A program made the position numbers and the translations under genes. This document shows, piece by piece, positions 34,780 to 46,115 of a stretch of 64,000 nt of DNA; the first letter of the stretch is position 1, and each line of letters begins with the position of its first letter. The DNA is from Isoetes taiwanensis (taxonomy: Eukaryota > Streptophyta > Lycopodiopsida > Isoetales > Isoetaceae): assembly GCA_021234155.1 (NCBI GenBank), contig JAJEKV010000562.1, forward strand, positions 1 through 64,000, in the 5' to 3' direction. The notes under the pieces are model-generated. The model did no database searches. It worked only from the letters and a program-made list of their open reading frames with translations, and had not been told where the DNA came from.

Positions 34780-35761
34780 GAGGAGGAAATGCTGATCCTT
34801 TTTTTTTTTTTTTGATTGAAGGCTATATATATTATTTAAAATATATTAAAGTGTACAAAAAACTTTTTTCAAGGGAAGTTTCACCCTTAAAAAACCACAG
34901 CTTATGCGGGATGACAGATTAAAATAGATAGAGTAGCTATAAAAGCAAGAAGTAAAGTTCATAATGTTTTGAGTCCTGACTCAATGGATAGATAGGAGAT
35001 TCTGATTTGTGCATTTTCTGGCCTTCCCCTGAAGATGGAGTGAAAGACACAGTAAATACACATGCATGAGCCTGCCATGGCCATATTATATCTGCCTTTG
35101 GCATCCTTGGCTGTGCAGATGAGTTCTCTTCTGATGTCATAGTTCTGGTCACAACAGCAGCCACAGGTACAAAATGCATCCAGGTGTGTCGATGTGTCAG
35201 CCGGTCCAAAAAACTTAATCCACTCATGGTTGATTTCTGCTTTGATATTCTTCCATTCGAGCCTCCTGGTCAAGATGAATAAGGTATCTGCAACAGCAAA
35301 CATATCATCCATTAATATTCATAATCCAGCTGATATCATACAATACCTGTTTTATGATCCCCTCTGGTGGGATAATTTCACAATTAAAAATGAAGCTATT
35401 TCTTCCTTTCCAGATTCTCCATAGGAAAATGTAAATTCTCCAATCGGATGGATTGGTAGGCATAAAGAAGTCTTTGTGGCTCAAGGCAACCAAGTTTTGG
35501 CCAAAGATATTGGATGCAAGTTCCAAAACCCATTCCGACCATAGGCAGGTTCTAAATAGGTGTTCTTCATCTTCTTTATGAGCCAAGCATCTGTCACATA
35601 AATCCGAGTTAGTCATAACTAAACGAAATCTCTTACAGTTGGTAGCAAGGCCTTTATGCCAAAGTTGCCACATGAAAGCTTTGATCTTTGGGTTAATGGG
35701 GCTGTTCCACATAAAAACCAGGTTTTTCCTTGCTGTTTCCTGTGAGGAGGAAATGCTGATC
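34780..35761 (-). mobile_element. 5'-truncated LINE with 18-bp target-site duplication
   Basis: A poly(T) run from 34798 is the poly(A) tail of a minus-strand LINE. The perfect 18-bp duplication GAGGAGGAAATGCTGATC lies at 34780-34797 and 35744-35761. The body (~945 bases) encodes an RNase H-like part (34937-35312: TLFILTRRLEWKNIKAEINH; AKDAKGRYNMA) and a zf-RVT domain (35305-35740: WNSPINPKIKAFMWQLWHKG then CDRCLAHKEDEEHLFRTC). This is the best preserved insertion structure in the window, so it is probably fairly recent. Confidence 0.88.
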
Positions 35762-36185
35762 ATAAGCTTATTGTCACTGATAATCAAATCATATGGAGAT
35801 TGAAATAGTATTGTCTCTTGCACATGTTCTCTTTACTATTTCTCCAAACAAGACTATTTCTCATTAGGAGAAGATGCTATAGATGAACACAATTCACGAC
35901 TATTCTCCCATGGATATTGGTGGATAATTTCATTCATAGGCTTCGGAACCTATAATTCAGCATATGCCATTTGTATGATTGTGTTTGCTCGTAGCAACAT
36001 CCCATCATGCAACCATTGCACATCATTGCATTTATATTAAAACAAAGGCAGTTTTATTTCTCTAGGCTTGTCTCATGTAATTGGTTGACATGCACAAGTG
36101 TTTTTAAAATTGTTACATGCAAAAGTATTATGCCATTCTTATTGCTAGAGGTGACCGAAGGGCTTTAGAAGGGTCCGAAGGGCCC
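35762..36185. other. Non-coding stretch, nothing recognised
   Basis: Resumes the pre-insertion target sequence after the LINE. No domain identified. Confidence 0.4.
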
Positions 36186-36654
36186 AAATTTTTTTTTAAT
36201 ATAACAATCAACACACAACTACCATTAACATTATTAGCACAAACCATTGCATTTAACACATTTTAATTAAAATCCCCCTTAAACCCCCTTTGGATTGGGT
36301 GCATATTCACACGGGGGGTTACTCCGGGCATCGAGAGCTGTCGGATGGGCATATTTGCCCTTTATTCCTCGATCTGGACCATACATAGCGATCCTCGTTT
36401 GTGGGGTATGCCTGTACAAGTTTTTGTACAATGTATACTAAGGTTTGCAAAATACTATAAGGTTTGAGAGAATGTACTCAATGGTGTTAATTTTATACAT
36501 GTATTGTCGCTGCCCTACGTAACCCCCCGTGTGAATATGCACCCAAACCAAAGGGGGTTTAAGGGGGGATTTAATTAAAATGTGTTAAATGCAATGGTTT
36601 GTGCTAATAATGTTAATGGTAGTTGTGTGTTGATTGTTATATTAAAAAAAATTT
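36186..36654. mobile_element. Long-TIR MITE, copy 1
   Basis: Inverted arms of about 136 bases (36186-36322 and 36519-36654) flank a ~196-base core. Arm landmarks are ACTACCATTAACATTATTAG, then CCCCCTTAAACCCCCTTTGG and CATATTCACACGGGGGG. The left end is preceded by GGGTCCGAAGGGCCC, which is also present left of copy 2 and so may be part of the full element. No coding sequence. Copy 2 (48028-48493) has its core in the opposite orientation. Confidence 0.85.
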
Positions 36655-36679
36655 ACATAAATTTTGAACTACACATAGT

Positions 36680-36928
36680 CAATATAATGATGAACTTCAT
36701 CTTTAGATAATTGGGGCCTGAGAAGAAAGTTATTCGAAGCATTGGTTCAGACAGTAGTATTTTATGGATCTCCTTATGGGGGCCTAAAAACTCGACCGAG
36801 CTTTAGAAACAGTTGGAGATAGTTCAGGAATCTTTTATTTAGGAAGATTTACATATTAAAAGACAAATCCCATATCCAATCGTTTTAGCGGAGGTTGGTC
36901 TTCTCACTTTGGAAGAAGAGGCAATCTA
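36680..36928 (+). pseudogene. Plus-strand LINE fragment (RT thumb), left part
   Basis: Translates, with frameshifts, to LFEALVQTVVFYGSPYGG, then a KIYILKDKSH and FSLWKKRQ-like stretch, as in the RT thumb region of the LINE family seen at 40469-40933. It is interrupted at TTAA by the 36933-39278 element and resumes at 39283. Confidence 0.6.
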
Positions 36929-39282
36929 TTAACATTAGAGTGGTCCCGGGGACCATTCCTGATCCATGGACCAGAATTGGTCCAGTTTACCCACTACCAC
37001 TTAAACCAGTATATCTGAGAATAGAAGTTTCAATTTCGCGATATATTGCCACCATATCAATCTTTACTTGATTCTTAATGACCTTTGAGAATTTCAAGAC
37101 CAATGAACCTTCCCTATATGTTGTAGTGATTGTTCAAATATTAGAGAATTTGACAGTTTCTGCAACAGTCCGGAACTGCATTCTTGGGTTTTCCTAGCAT
37201 AAACAGGCCTAAATCTTGCTAAAATTGGAAGTATTTGTCTATTTATGATAGAACACATTGATTTGTATATTTTCAGTTTTGGTTGCTATCATCTAACATC
37301 TGTGGAAGCTAGCAAACCCTATTTTATTCAAAAATGCTGCTTGCGGTTTGGGAATTATTTCTCTCTTATTATTACAAGTTTTGACTTAGTTCTTATGGCC
37401 ATGGGTTCTTAACTATATGGAGTACAATCTTATGTTTTTTGGAGTGTTCATAAGTTATATCAACTTCAAAATCTAGAAGAAAAATTCCTATACAGAGTTT
37501 AGGACAAAATTTTATGTTAAAATGCTCCAAAATCACCACCTGTAAGTATCACGAGCGTAACAAATATTGCATTCTTCTTATATCTATATAGAAAAATACT
37601 TTATCAACTTGCATATAGTGTCATTAGGGTTTAACCATGCAATTAACTAGATTTAAAGATGATGTACAGCCATAGGATTAACACATTAGAGGCTAAAAAT
37701 TTGAGTTAATTCCAAAATTATAGGCTAAAAACTCATCACTTACTAGCTAGTGATATTTATCGATGAATGAAAGTGAAGATCGTGAAGTTTAAGTATAAGA
37801 ATAAAAAATTAAATCATATTACCTTTGATGCGTCTTTCTCAGCTTTGTAGAGAGCATGCTATATTTCTTCAAATAACCCTTTCAAATGGTTCAAAATATG
37901 ATAAGGGACATATATATAGGTCTCTTATGTAAGTTGTATCGCTTTCTTGATAATATAATCTTTGAAAGGTGTGATTGGAAGTCCATGTAGATTCAATTGG
38001 TGAATAAGTACCCCATAAATTCACAGTTGTTTGTGCTTAAACATTGCCCTCAAGTTATGCAAGCTCGTTTAACCAATTAATTTTATCCTATAGAGAATTG
38101 TACGCATAAACTATATTCTAAAGTTGAGATCAAAATTGATTAAGATGTTGTCTCTATTAAGTTTTAAACTTCCAGTCCTGTGGACCAATAATGGTCTGCG
38201 AGTGGAACTGCACATAGCAGTCTAACTTGACTTTTTATAGTCATAAACTTCCATATTTTGCTTTGAATTTTTTTGTATTGATTTCATGACATGGGACATT
38301 TTGAGAATGTGATTTTTCAAAGTCATATCTCAAGGCATGAATCTAGAATAAACATAGAAGACATATTTGAATTTAATGCTATAAAGTTTAATCCAAATCT
38401 CAAGGTTATGACCAACAAATATTTTCATTATTAAAGTAAATCAGAAGCTATTCATATCTCAAAATTCAACTTGAGGTCAATTAACATAAGAAAGTTATTG
38501 ATTTTAAATGGACCTATGGACCAGTAATGGGCTCAGGTACAGAAACATTTCTTGATTTCTTGTGACCATGTCTTTTGCGTTCTTAATGAGCTTGTTTTTG
38601 CATTGGTTTCATATCATTTTGAACTTTCATATTATGATTTTTTGGAGAACATCATAGAGTAAGTTTTGCTCTATATGGGGAAATATTAATCATTATTACA
38701 AGTTACTTAAAATTGAGATCAAAAGTGAAAGTCCAAACATCAAATTCAAGGCCAACCAACATTTTTATCGGATGGAGAAACTTGTCAATTGCTTATATAT
38801 CAAATATTAGCTCAAAATGCATTTCCCTGTGAAAGTTGTTGTATTTAAACTACAAGCCTTCTGGGAACCATAATTGGTTCTGAGGAGGCAGAAAGCAGTT
38901 TTGACCCTGTCATGTTTGAATGACCCTATCTTTCTTCATAGACTTTAGATTGACATGTGGTTTTTTGTTTCCTTTTCCATACCTCGTGTAGAAAAATATC
39001 ATGGTAATCAAAAAATTTGAAAAAATCATTTTGTCGAGACAGTTTGACTTTATGTAAACATAAAGCTTTTGGTACTTGACCCCCCCTGAGTTTGCTAGAG
39101 CATAACTTACAAGAATGGAGGTATATATATTTTTAGGTATTTTTCTAGTGGACCATAACTGCCATATATGAACTCCTAGGAAGGGTTCAAATAGATTTTG
39201 TACCATTGATCTTATATGAAGTTTAAAGTGAACTCTTCAAATGGACCATTTCTGATCCATCATCTGACCGCTCTAGTGTTAA
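36929..39282. mobile_element. 2346-bp non-autonomous DNA element with TTAA duplication
   Basis: The termini are CATTAGAGTGGTC at 36933 and GACCGCTCTAGTG ending at 39278, inverted with two mismatches. TTAA is duplicated at 36929-36932 and 39279-39282. The interior has no ORF of note but contains diverged tandem units of about 340 bases marked by GGACCAATAATGG-like palindromic motifs near 38181, 38517 and 38866, with related motifs near both ends (36969, 39152). It splits the plus-strand LINE, whose frame resumes on the far side. TTAA suggests a piggyBac-like target; the CACTA-like termini are an alternative. Confidence 0.65.
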
Positions 39283-39725
39283 ACTATGATCTTTGTAAAT
39301 AGAATTAAAGAGATGCCCAAATTCTCAACTACCAAAATATATACAAAGTGGAGGATTCCAAATTCAGGAAATTATGGTCTAAACAAGGGACAAAAATGTC
39401 CTTTTATGATGTAGAGGTGAATTCAATGATAATTTTTAAGGAATAAGCATATCTAAAGGCATCGTTATCAAAGCACAACAAGGGGTTTGATTGCAAGATA
39501 CAGAAGTAGTACATACCACCTCAGAGTAGAGACAGGTAGATGGCGCAGAATTCCTAGAAATGAGAGAATATGCAAATATTATGACAAAGCAGACATCGAG
39601 GACGAAAACCATTTGCTTTTGCAATGTCCAGCCTATCAGGATTTAAGAGTTACGTTCCATATAAATGCTCCAAATTTCTATATTTTGCTAGAAATGGATC
39701 GAAGATTTTATGCAGATACATTAAA
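39283..39725 (+). pseudogene. Plus-strand LINE fragment (C-terminal end), right part
   Basis: Continues the LINE interrupted at 36928. 39283-39486 is decayed (KVEDSKFRKLWSKQGTKMSF). 39487-39741 has ARYRSSTYHLRVETGRWRRI and CKYYDKADIEDENHLLLQCP, the same C-terminal motif as the LINEs at 26560 and 40050. It runs into the tail of the minus-strand LINE at 39726. Confidence 0.75.
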
Positions 39726-40985
39726 GAATAGAATAGAATAGAATAGCTTTTTTAACGTCCACGGAGACCAATAGGCCATGGGACCCATACAATGGGCTAG
39801 TACAATCATTACTACTAGGATTAAAAAACCCCTGCCTCGAAAGATTTTCAAGGGAAAAACCTTTGCAGTAATGATGATACTAGACAAGCGGAGATAATGA
39901 CTATTGAGGGCTTAGTAATTGCAGACGTTTATCTAGAACCTCAAGTATGTATAATGCCAAGTCATGCACAGATGGTGCTCTGAGAAGTTGTGGAAGCGTG
40001 GAATGGAATGCTAAGGTCAAAAATCGATTCGGACTATCTCAAAAGCGAGGGCAACTCGAAGAGTATGGCTTTCATCTTCAATAACTCGTGAAGCGGGCAA
40101 CAGGCACATAGTCTCGCTTCGCGGCAATTGCGGCCGCTCCCATCTACTGTCTCAATCCAGACTGTGGGACCCGTCGCGAATTGATGCAATAGCTACAAGC
40201 TTGTTCTGGACAATGAAGCAAGCAAATAAGCTTGGGGCCCCGGTGCCAAGGTGGGATTTATGTGTGCATGAGATGACCGGTTTTCACTTGGGCCAAAGTA
40301 AGCTGCGTCCCATATCTTTTTGAGAAAAACGACCATTGAGATATTGTTGCAAAAGCTCGGGATCGAATCCGGCAAGCATCGGGCCGATTACTCTGGTTTA
40401 CCTGAACCCAGCGGGCAAACCATGTAGTGCAATGCTCTTTCCAACATCGTTTCAAACGCCGAGGAGATTCAGCCATGGCAAGTGCAAAAAGCAGGATATC
40501 GAACATCATCCATGTGGTGCACCTTGCAGATATAGTGGAGATGGCGCTTCATGGCAGAATGTTGAAGAGGCCAAAAACCTGTCTCTTGTAAAAGAATAGC
40601 ATAGGGCACCGTTGTTTTAACTCTGAGGCTGTAAGTGAGAAAGGACTTTTGCACCCGCTCCAAGCTCTCCCAAGCACTAGCACTAATGGCAGGCCCCCAC
40701 ACTTCAGAACCATACAGTAAAACAGGCTCTACCAAATCCCGAAACAAGTGGGCTTTCCGTGGCCAATCATGAATTTCTGCGCGAAAACAATTGTTTTGCA
40801 TTGCATAGAGTGCTCTCCATCCAGCAGCCACCCGCTTGGTAATACACTGTTCCCAAAGTGTGTTCTTACAGAATTCTACACCAAGATACTTGTAGCTATC
40901 TACAACTTCAACTTCGCGGCTATCATAGTGCATAGGGAGGACATTGTGACGAGTAAAGAAACATTTGAAAGGTATCCTATCATCT
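39726..40985 (-). mobile_element. 5'-truncated LINE with (TTCTA)n tail
   Basis: Minus-strand LINE. 40469-40933 encodes the RT thumb: YKYLGVEFCKNTLWEQCITK, then RVAAGWRALYAMQNNCFRAE, LVEPVLLYGSEVWGPAISAS and ILLQETGFWPLQHSAMKRHL. The C-terminal part is frameshifted (40050-40460). The 3' UTR reads GGTCTCCGTGGACGTTAAAA followed by a pentamer tail at 39726-39746. The element lies head to head with the plus-strand LINE. Inactive. Confidence 0.8.
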
Positions 40986-41089
40986 AAAGGATAGCATCAA
41001 GTTGCATAATTTACGAAATTTAAACATTTTGTGCACTCAAGATTTAAAAGCACACCATAACTCATAATGTATTTTGGCTAGAGTAGCTC

Positions 41090-41600
41090 TGCTGGTTCAA
41101 TTATATTATGCTTCGGCTGGAGTAGCTCAGTAGTCACGTCAGAGCCTGATTTAGCCTATCTACAAAGTATGCACAGGAGGGGCGGATGGAGTGGTCATGA
41201 CCCTAGCCCAGCCCAAGTCATTGCCATAACTCGGTCTGTTCTATCTGGAGGCCCCCAGCCGTCAGTCAACTCCCCCTTGAGTCTGAGCCCTGGGTAGGAG
41301 CCTCTATTTGATGTATTTGATGCATTCATTGTATTGTTGTACTTGATGACACGGTTAGATGGATTATCACTACCCTTCGAGGTAGTCTGTTGTTATTGTT
41401 GCTAGTGCTTATATTGTATATTTTGCTTCCGTTGACATAGGGACCCCATAGAGGACGGGACGAAATGACACCTCTGTGTCCTCTACTCGATCGTTGGGAC
41501 CCTAGACGCGAGTTAGACAGAGGGCCCATACGATGGGTGCCGTTGGATGGGGAAGGTCCTTCGATGTATACGGCGGGCTGTCGTATATAGCGGATCAAGC
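41090..41600 (+). repeat. Diverged gypsy LTR remnant
   Basis: The reverse complement of this stretch aligns by eye with 16470-16770 of the gypsy LTR. Shared blocks include ACACAGAGGTGTC, CGGAAGCA, AGCACTAG, CGAAGGGTAG, CTACCCAGG and GACTGACGGCTGGG. It is a partial or solo LTR of the same family in the opposite orientation. The ends were not defined. Confidence 0.6.
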
Positions 41601-41956
41601 ACTGGCCATCACCTTATGATAGAAAACTAACTGGCCTAGTAAAAACGTTGGGGTGCAAATCCCAATATTGAACCACGAGTGGGAATTTTTTTTCCACGGA
41701 TAAGGTCGTCCTTAAAATAAAGTCAACTTAGAAAATAATAGTAATAGAATCCATGAATTCTAGTAGCTTGATGAAAAATTGTGCATTAAGCCAATATTCC
41801 ACTAGAAGTAGGTCCAAGAATTGGCCAAAATAGACTTCCCGGTGGAATGTGGTGCAAATCCACAATAAATAACCTAGGGACCATTGGAGAATTCTAGGGT
41901 TCTAATATTATAGGGTCAATATAAATAAAGGTGGTTGGAATAAATAACCGTAAATA

Positions 41957-42819
41957 TTCCCACATCTAAAACAATAGATGCTTCAGTGCTTTAGATGCTC
42001 CGTATCTGAAGCACTTATAAGTAGCGACTTATGAACACAGCTATGGTGTTAGATATCATGTCTGGGCACAGTCTAATGTACGGAGAGATCGATAAATATA
42101 TGTCTGAAAGGTCGGACACGGTTTTAGCAAAACATGATGAAATGGGAAGTAGGGATTTTAGTCCTTATTCTTCGATCATGTATTATTGTGCTAAGGCCAA
42201 GCAAATAGCATTGGGCAAGAGGGTGCATGCACATATCATAAATAGAGGGAGCTAAACGAGGAAGAGGAACAGAGCTAGATGCAAAAACTTTGATAGCAGG
42301 TCCGTGTGGTGTTTAGAGCTGTGATGGCATCTTACTGTTGATCATAATTCCAAGCACAGGGTGCATATGAAACTTGTGCAGGTAGGCCATGTGCATCAGA
42401 CATACAGGACATTCCATGAGGCAATAGAGGCCCCTTTGCAGATGCTTCTTTACAAAAGCCAGTGATTAAGCACCTTAGAGTTCTGTGGTTTTTACTGCTA
42501 TGAATTTGTTACTCACATCTTAAAACCAGTCTGGACTGTTGTGTAAATCTATGGGCAGCATGTCTTGATACATGGATAGTTTGGTAAGTTTTTCGTGTTT
42601 CCGTCTATTTCAAAAACACTGTTGCTTTGTTGGTGTAACTCGGCTATTCTAAAATTGTGTTATGCTTGTGGCTCAATAAGAACTAATATTTGTGATTTTT
42701 TCCAGTGGCCTTACTATTGGCTTTGCTATATACATAGATATTTGAGAAGATGTGTACAAAGATGTGCCTTACAAGCATGGAATATTTGATATGTAAGATA
42801 ACGACTTGAAGAACTTTTT
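41957..42819 (+). repeat. Arm A of a large inverted duplication
   Basis: About 863 bases repeated as the reverse complement at 49892-50755. Identity is almost complete; the only differences I saw are four clustered at CAG sites (42350-42415). The arm carries the PPR-like first-exon fragment 42031-42255 and a meaningless frame at 42595-42789, both mirrored in the other arm. Confidence 0.9.
42031..42255 (+). pseudogene. PPR protein N-terminal fragment
   Basis: 74 codons from ATG: a Met/Asp-rich start, then FSPYSSIMYYCAKAKQIALG and KRVHAHIINRGS before the stop. This is the typical beginning of a PLS-type pentatricopeptide protein (xxYxxLLxxC...GKxxHxHI). No repeats follow in frame. An identical copy is at 50457-50681 (-). 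Confidence 0.55.
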
Positions 42820-42820
42820 G

Positions 42821-42903
42821 GGTTGCCCCTAGGGGGGCAAACCCTCAGTTATGTGGGTTTATCACATATCCTAGGTATATGCTGGAATATACCTAGGATA
42901 TTC
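42821..42903. other. Two adjacent perfect-type hairpins at the insertion border
   Basis: GGGTTGCCCCTAGGGGGGCA with AACCC forms a GC-rich stem at 42820-42845. ATATCCTAGGTATAT at about 42868 pairs with ATATACCTAGGATATT ending at about 42903 around GCTGGA. They sit directly inside the left border of the insertion. Confidence 0.6.
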
Positions 42904-43639
42904 TGTGACTGCTAAAAACTGACTGTTTCCTGTAAATTGGCGGTCTGGTGCGTTCTGAATCGCAGACGTTCTAACCGGGTAACTTTCTACCATATCCAGT
43001 CTATTGCAAGCGAGTTTTTGGCATTCTGAACCTGCTGAATGCTAGAAAAGAACATTCTTCAAATGTCAAAGCCTGTTTTCCATCACGTAGAAAAAATAAT
43101 CTTCTTTAGGAAATAGTGTTTTCAGCTATAACTGGTATTCCGATAGGAAGAAAATCTTTTGTAGCAGGAAATATAGCAACAAGATACTCAGATGTTGGAG
43201 TGGATGCATTAGCATTTCAGCTGCTCAATACTTGGCATTGCGCTCATTGTAAAGAAAAGCAAATAATATTGCTGCAAAACATTCAGATGTTGGAGGGGAG
43301 GCATTTGTATTGTTCTCAAAGATTTTTGCAAGCATGCAACTCTAATTCCAACTAGGCACAACCTGCTCACGGGCTTGAGTTTCATAATCGAGGAGGTGAT
43401 GAGAATAGAGAGTCTTGGATAAGTCAGAGCAAGAGATTTGTCGGCTGGAGGGAAGGGATTCTAAAGATGACAATTGTTCATCCAAATTTAAGGGATGTCA
43501 AGAACGCTCAATATTGGATCAAGCCCTTTAGTTTGCGTAACATAATCAAGAACAAGGTAAGGGTTTTTCCATATAGAAAGATCTTGCTCATTGCTTGGTC
43601 CAGGAATGTTTAAGATATGGAGATTTGGCAATTGGTAGG

Positions 43640-44880
43640 CAAGTGCAGTCATTATTAGCTAACTCTAACCTAGACTCTGTTGCCTTCTTGGTTGAGCCCC
43701 TGATTCGTCTATTTGCCATGGAAATTTAATTGATGCAAATCGAGCATTCAGTAAGGTTGTAAAACCTAATCAGTACACCTGGAATATGGTTATTGATGGA
43801 CATGCAAAATTTGGTGAGATGGATATTACTCTTCAATTTTACAATTCAATGTTCCCTGAAGGCACAAAACCAGATGTATTCACATTGCCTAGCATATTAA
43901 AGGCATGTGGGAATATGGGTTCTGTAGAGCAGGCCAGGCGCGTTCATGAACAGGTGCTCCACAATGGGTTTCAGTCTACATGAGCTGAGTATTCAGAATG
44001 GGATCCTACCTGACAAGATTGCGGGGAATGTTCTTGTCGATATGTATGCTAAATGTGGATGCTTGGAGCAAGCACATAAAGCTTTTCAAAATTTGTATAG
44101 AGATGTTGTCTCATGAATGCAATGATTGCAGGATATGGACGGAATGGTCAAGTATGCTTTGCTTTCGAATGCTTCGAGGCAACGCAGCAAGGTGGGATAC
44201 CTCCTGGCAAAGTGACATTTTTGAGCATTTTAAGAATATGCAAAGAAGACAAGATGCATAACGGGGCAAATTGATCCCATGTGCAAATAATTGAGGCAAA
44301 GTTGCAATTGACCGTAGTTGCGGTGCCCTTATTGATATGTATGCAAAAGGTGAAAACTTGGATGAGGCCAACGAGTTTTGACCTGACCGCCACAAAAAGA
44401 CGTGGTTGTGTGGAATATTCTTATTGCAGGATATGCACAGGATGGCAAAGGCTACCTAGGGCTAGTGCTTTAAAAATATTCAGCATCATGGCGTGTTGTT
44501 AGATAAGTTTATATATTCCAGCATCTTGAAGGCTTGTGGCGATTGTAGGAGCTTTGGAGGCGCGCACAAGTCCACAAACAAATTGTTGAGGCTGAATGCC
44601 AATCACATGTCATTGTACAAAATGCACTTGTTGATATGTATGTGACATAGTAAAAAATCGAGATGCAAATTGACATCGCGAGAATATGCTCAAGATGGCT
44701 TTGCGGCTTGGCTGCACGTTGTTTTCGTGAAATGCAAGCTAATGCCATTAGGCCAAATGAAATGACATTTAGTGCTATTCTTACTGCATTCGCTTGTACA
44801 TGCCTGGTTGAAGAGGGCATTATTCTCAACTGTTTATATCTGACTACTTGAGCATGGGTTTCGTCATCCAGAACCAAGTT
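43640..44880 (+). pseudogene. PPR pseudogene fragment
   Basis: Decayed pentatricopeptide sequence in changing frames. 43786-43983 is VIDGHAKFGEMDITLQFYNS then KPDVFTLPSILKACGNMGSV and RRVHEQVLHNGF. Near 44020 comes GNVLVDMYAKCGCLEQAHKA and NAMIAGYGRNGQV; later pieces have ALIDMYAKGENLDEA and FIYSSILKACGDC. Typical P-L-S repeat order is recognisable, but stops and frameshifts are frequent. Lies in the 6.2-kb insertion. Confidence 0.75.
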
Positions 44881-45380
44881 TTGCTTCAGTTCCTTATGTT
44901 AGATGGACACCTAAAGTTAGTGGATTTGGAAGTGCAAAAGCAACAATGCCTCCTCTTTCTGAGTTGAATTTTTCAGAAGGTAATACTTGGCTTTATTCTT
45001 AACCAGCTGGAGGAATACATGCTCCTGTCAGTAAGTTAAGGAGTTACAATGTCAAATTCTGGAGACTTTGGGCTTAATCAAGGAGGTTAGCATACATTCA
45101 ACGGTTAAACCATGGGTCAGCATATCCAAGGGTTACATGCTTCCATCCTCCATGTAAGAAATGATCGATAACAATAGTCCGATGCACAGCCCACGGTGTA
45201 GAGGCTTTGTAGTTTGGCATGGAAAGTTTGCCAAAAATTACCGTTTATATTCTAGGAGCCATGAATAGAGCTGCTCATGTCGTTAATTATTTACATTGCC
45301 CATAGCCCATCGCAAAAGGTGCCGTTGTATATCTTGAATATTCATTTTTACTGTACCAATATGGACTTGTTTACCATTTG
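44881..45380 (+). pseudogene. Weak protein-kinase-like trace
   Basis: Short pieces PKVSGFGSAK near 44915 and RAAHVVNYLHC near 45260 recall the DFG and catalytic-loop regions of receptor-like kinases, but in the wrong order for a single collinear domain and without the key Asp residues. It may be chance. Confidence 0.15.
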
Positions 45381-45486
45381 CATGTTGCAAACGGCCATAA
45401 GAGTTTAATTGTAAGCATGAAACCTGTTTGGTATTGCCATGGATTTTTATCAATTAGTTGAGCTTTGAATCATCATTGTCTTGCAG

Positions 45487-45788
45487 ATTTATGGTCTCTC
45501 TTGCCTCGTTGTTGGGGTTGTGCTCATTGTGTTGAAGGTTGTATTTTTTGTCCTGTGCTATTATTTGTTTTTTGTATCTTTTGTAATTTTTTGAGATTGA
45601 GCTTGTCTTTGCATATGTAGATTGTCTCAATGGGCAGAAAAAGATTCAGTGGTGACCTTTGGCTGATGTTCAGATTACTAAAGGCTCTGCAGTTTGTTGG
45701 ATTTGTTTCAATCATAATTATTCTTTTTTGTGGTGGTCGATTTAACTCTCGGTGATCTTTTTGTCAGCATTCTTGCATTCATGCCAAT
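45487..45788 (+). pseudogene. Callose synthase (glucan synthase-like) fragment, two exons with intron
   Basis: Exon piece after CTTGCAG: IYGLSCLVVGVVLIVLK, then donor GTTGTA at about 45538. An intron of about 80 bases ends TGTAG. The next exon has IVSMGRKRFSGDLWLMFRLL then KALQFVGFVSIIIILF. A +1 frame gives VVDLTLGDLFVSILAFMP. These match the membrane-rich C-terminal region of plant callose synthases in order. The intron is retained, so it was acquired as DNA, not from a processed transcript. The fragment stops exactly where the Helitron-like terminus at 45790 begins. Confidence 0.75.
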
Positions 45789-45789
45789 A

Positions 45790-45915
45790 TGTAGCATAAT
45801 AACAGGGGGTTTTCTTTGTGTTTTTGTACTTTTTTTCCTAAGGTTTTTATATGATTTGATGACCGTATTTGATGAGACGTACTAATCAGTACATCTAGAG
45901 TGCGCATACTATCAC
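45790..45915 (+). mobile_element. Helitron-like 5' terminus, copy 2
   Basis: TGTAGCATAATAACAGGGGG preceded by A (the second base is G where the other two copies have C). It aligns with 32993 and 51694 for about 120 bases, ending in CTAGAGTGCGC. It abuts the end of the callose synthase fragment. About 130 bases further on lies an ATG exon. Confidence 0.55.
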
Positions 45916-46042
45916 GATACTTTTAGTGGCATTTTTCAATGGTTACAACTATGATTTCAAAAACTATCCCAAATCGAGCATGCAAGCATCGAGCCAGGTT
46001 ATTTTAGGGTTCTTTTAGTTATATCTAGGGCTTGATGAGGCA

Positions 46043-46115
46043 ATGGCTCTGCGGCGAGACTCGTTCTTGCGACGCAGTAGATTACCACCTAAAAGCGGGA
46101 TCTGGCGGCTTCAAG
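46043..46115 (+). pseudogene. Captured first-exon fragment, unknown gene
   Basis: ATG followed by ALRRDSFLRRSRLPPKSGIW and RLQ, then AAG|GTATG, a good donor at 46116. A basic, Ser/Arg-rich N-terminus of this type could be an organelle-targeting peptide. No downstream exon of the same protein was identified; 46575-46766 (63 codons, acidic) has a Cys-Leu-Cys piece but no known domain. Confidence 0.35.

Noticed and set aside
20057-39278. 555-bp MITE and the TTAA element as one family because both start CATTAGAG
   Set aside because: Similarity stops after 8-9 bases and only the larger element shows TTAA flanks, so kinship is unproven.
42595-42789. 64-codon ORF repeated at 49922-50116
   Set aside because: The duplication follows from the inverted arms; the translation has no recognisable domain.
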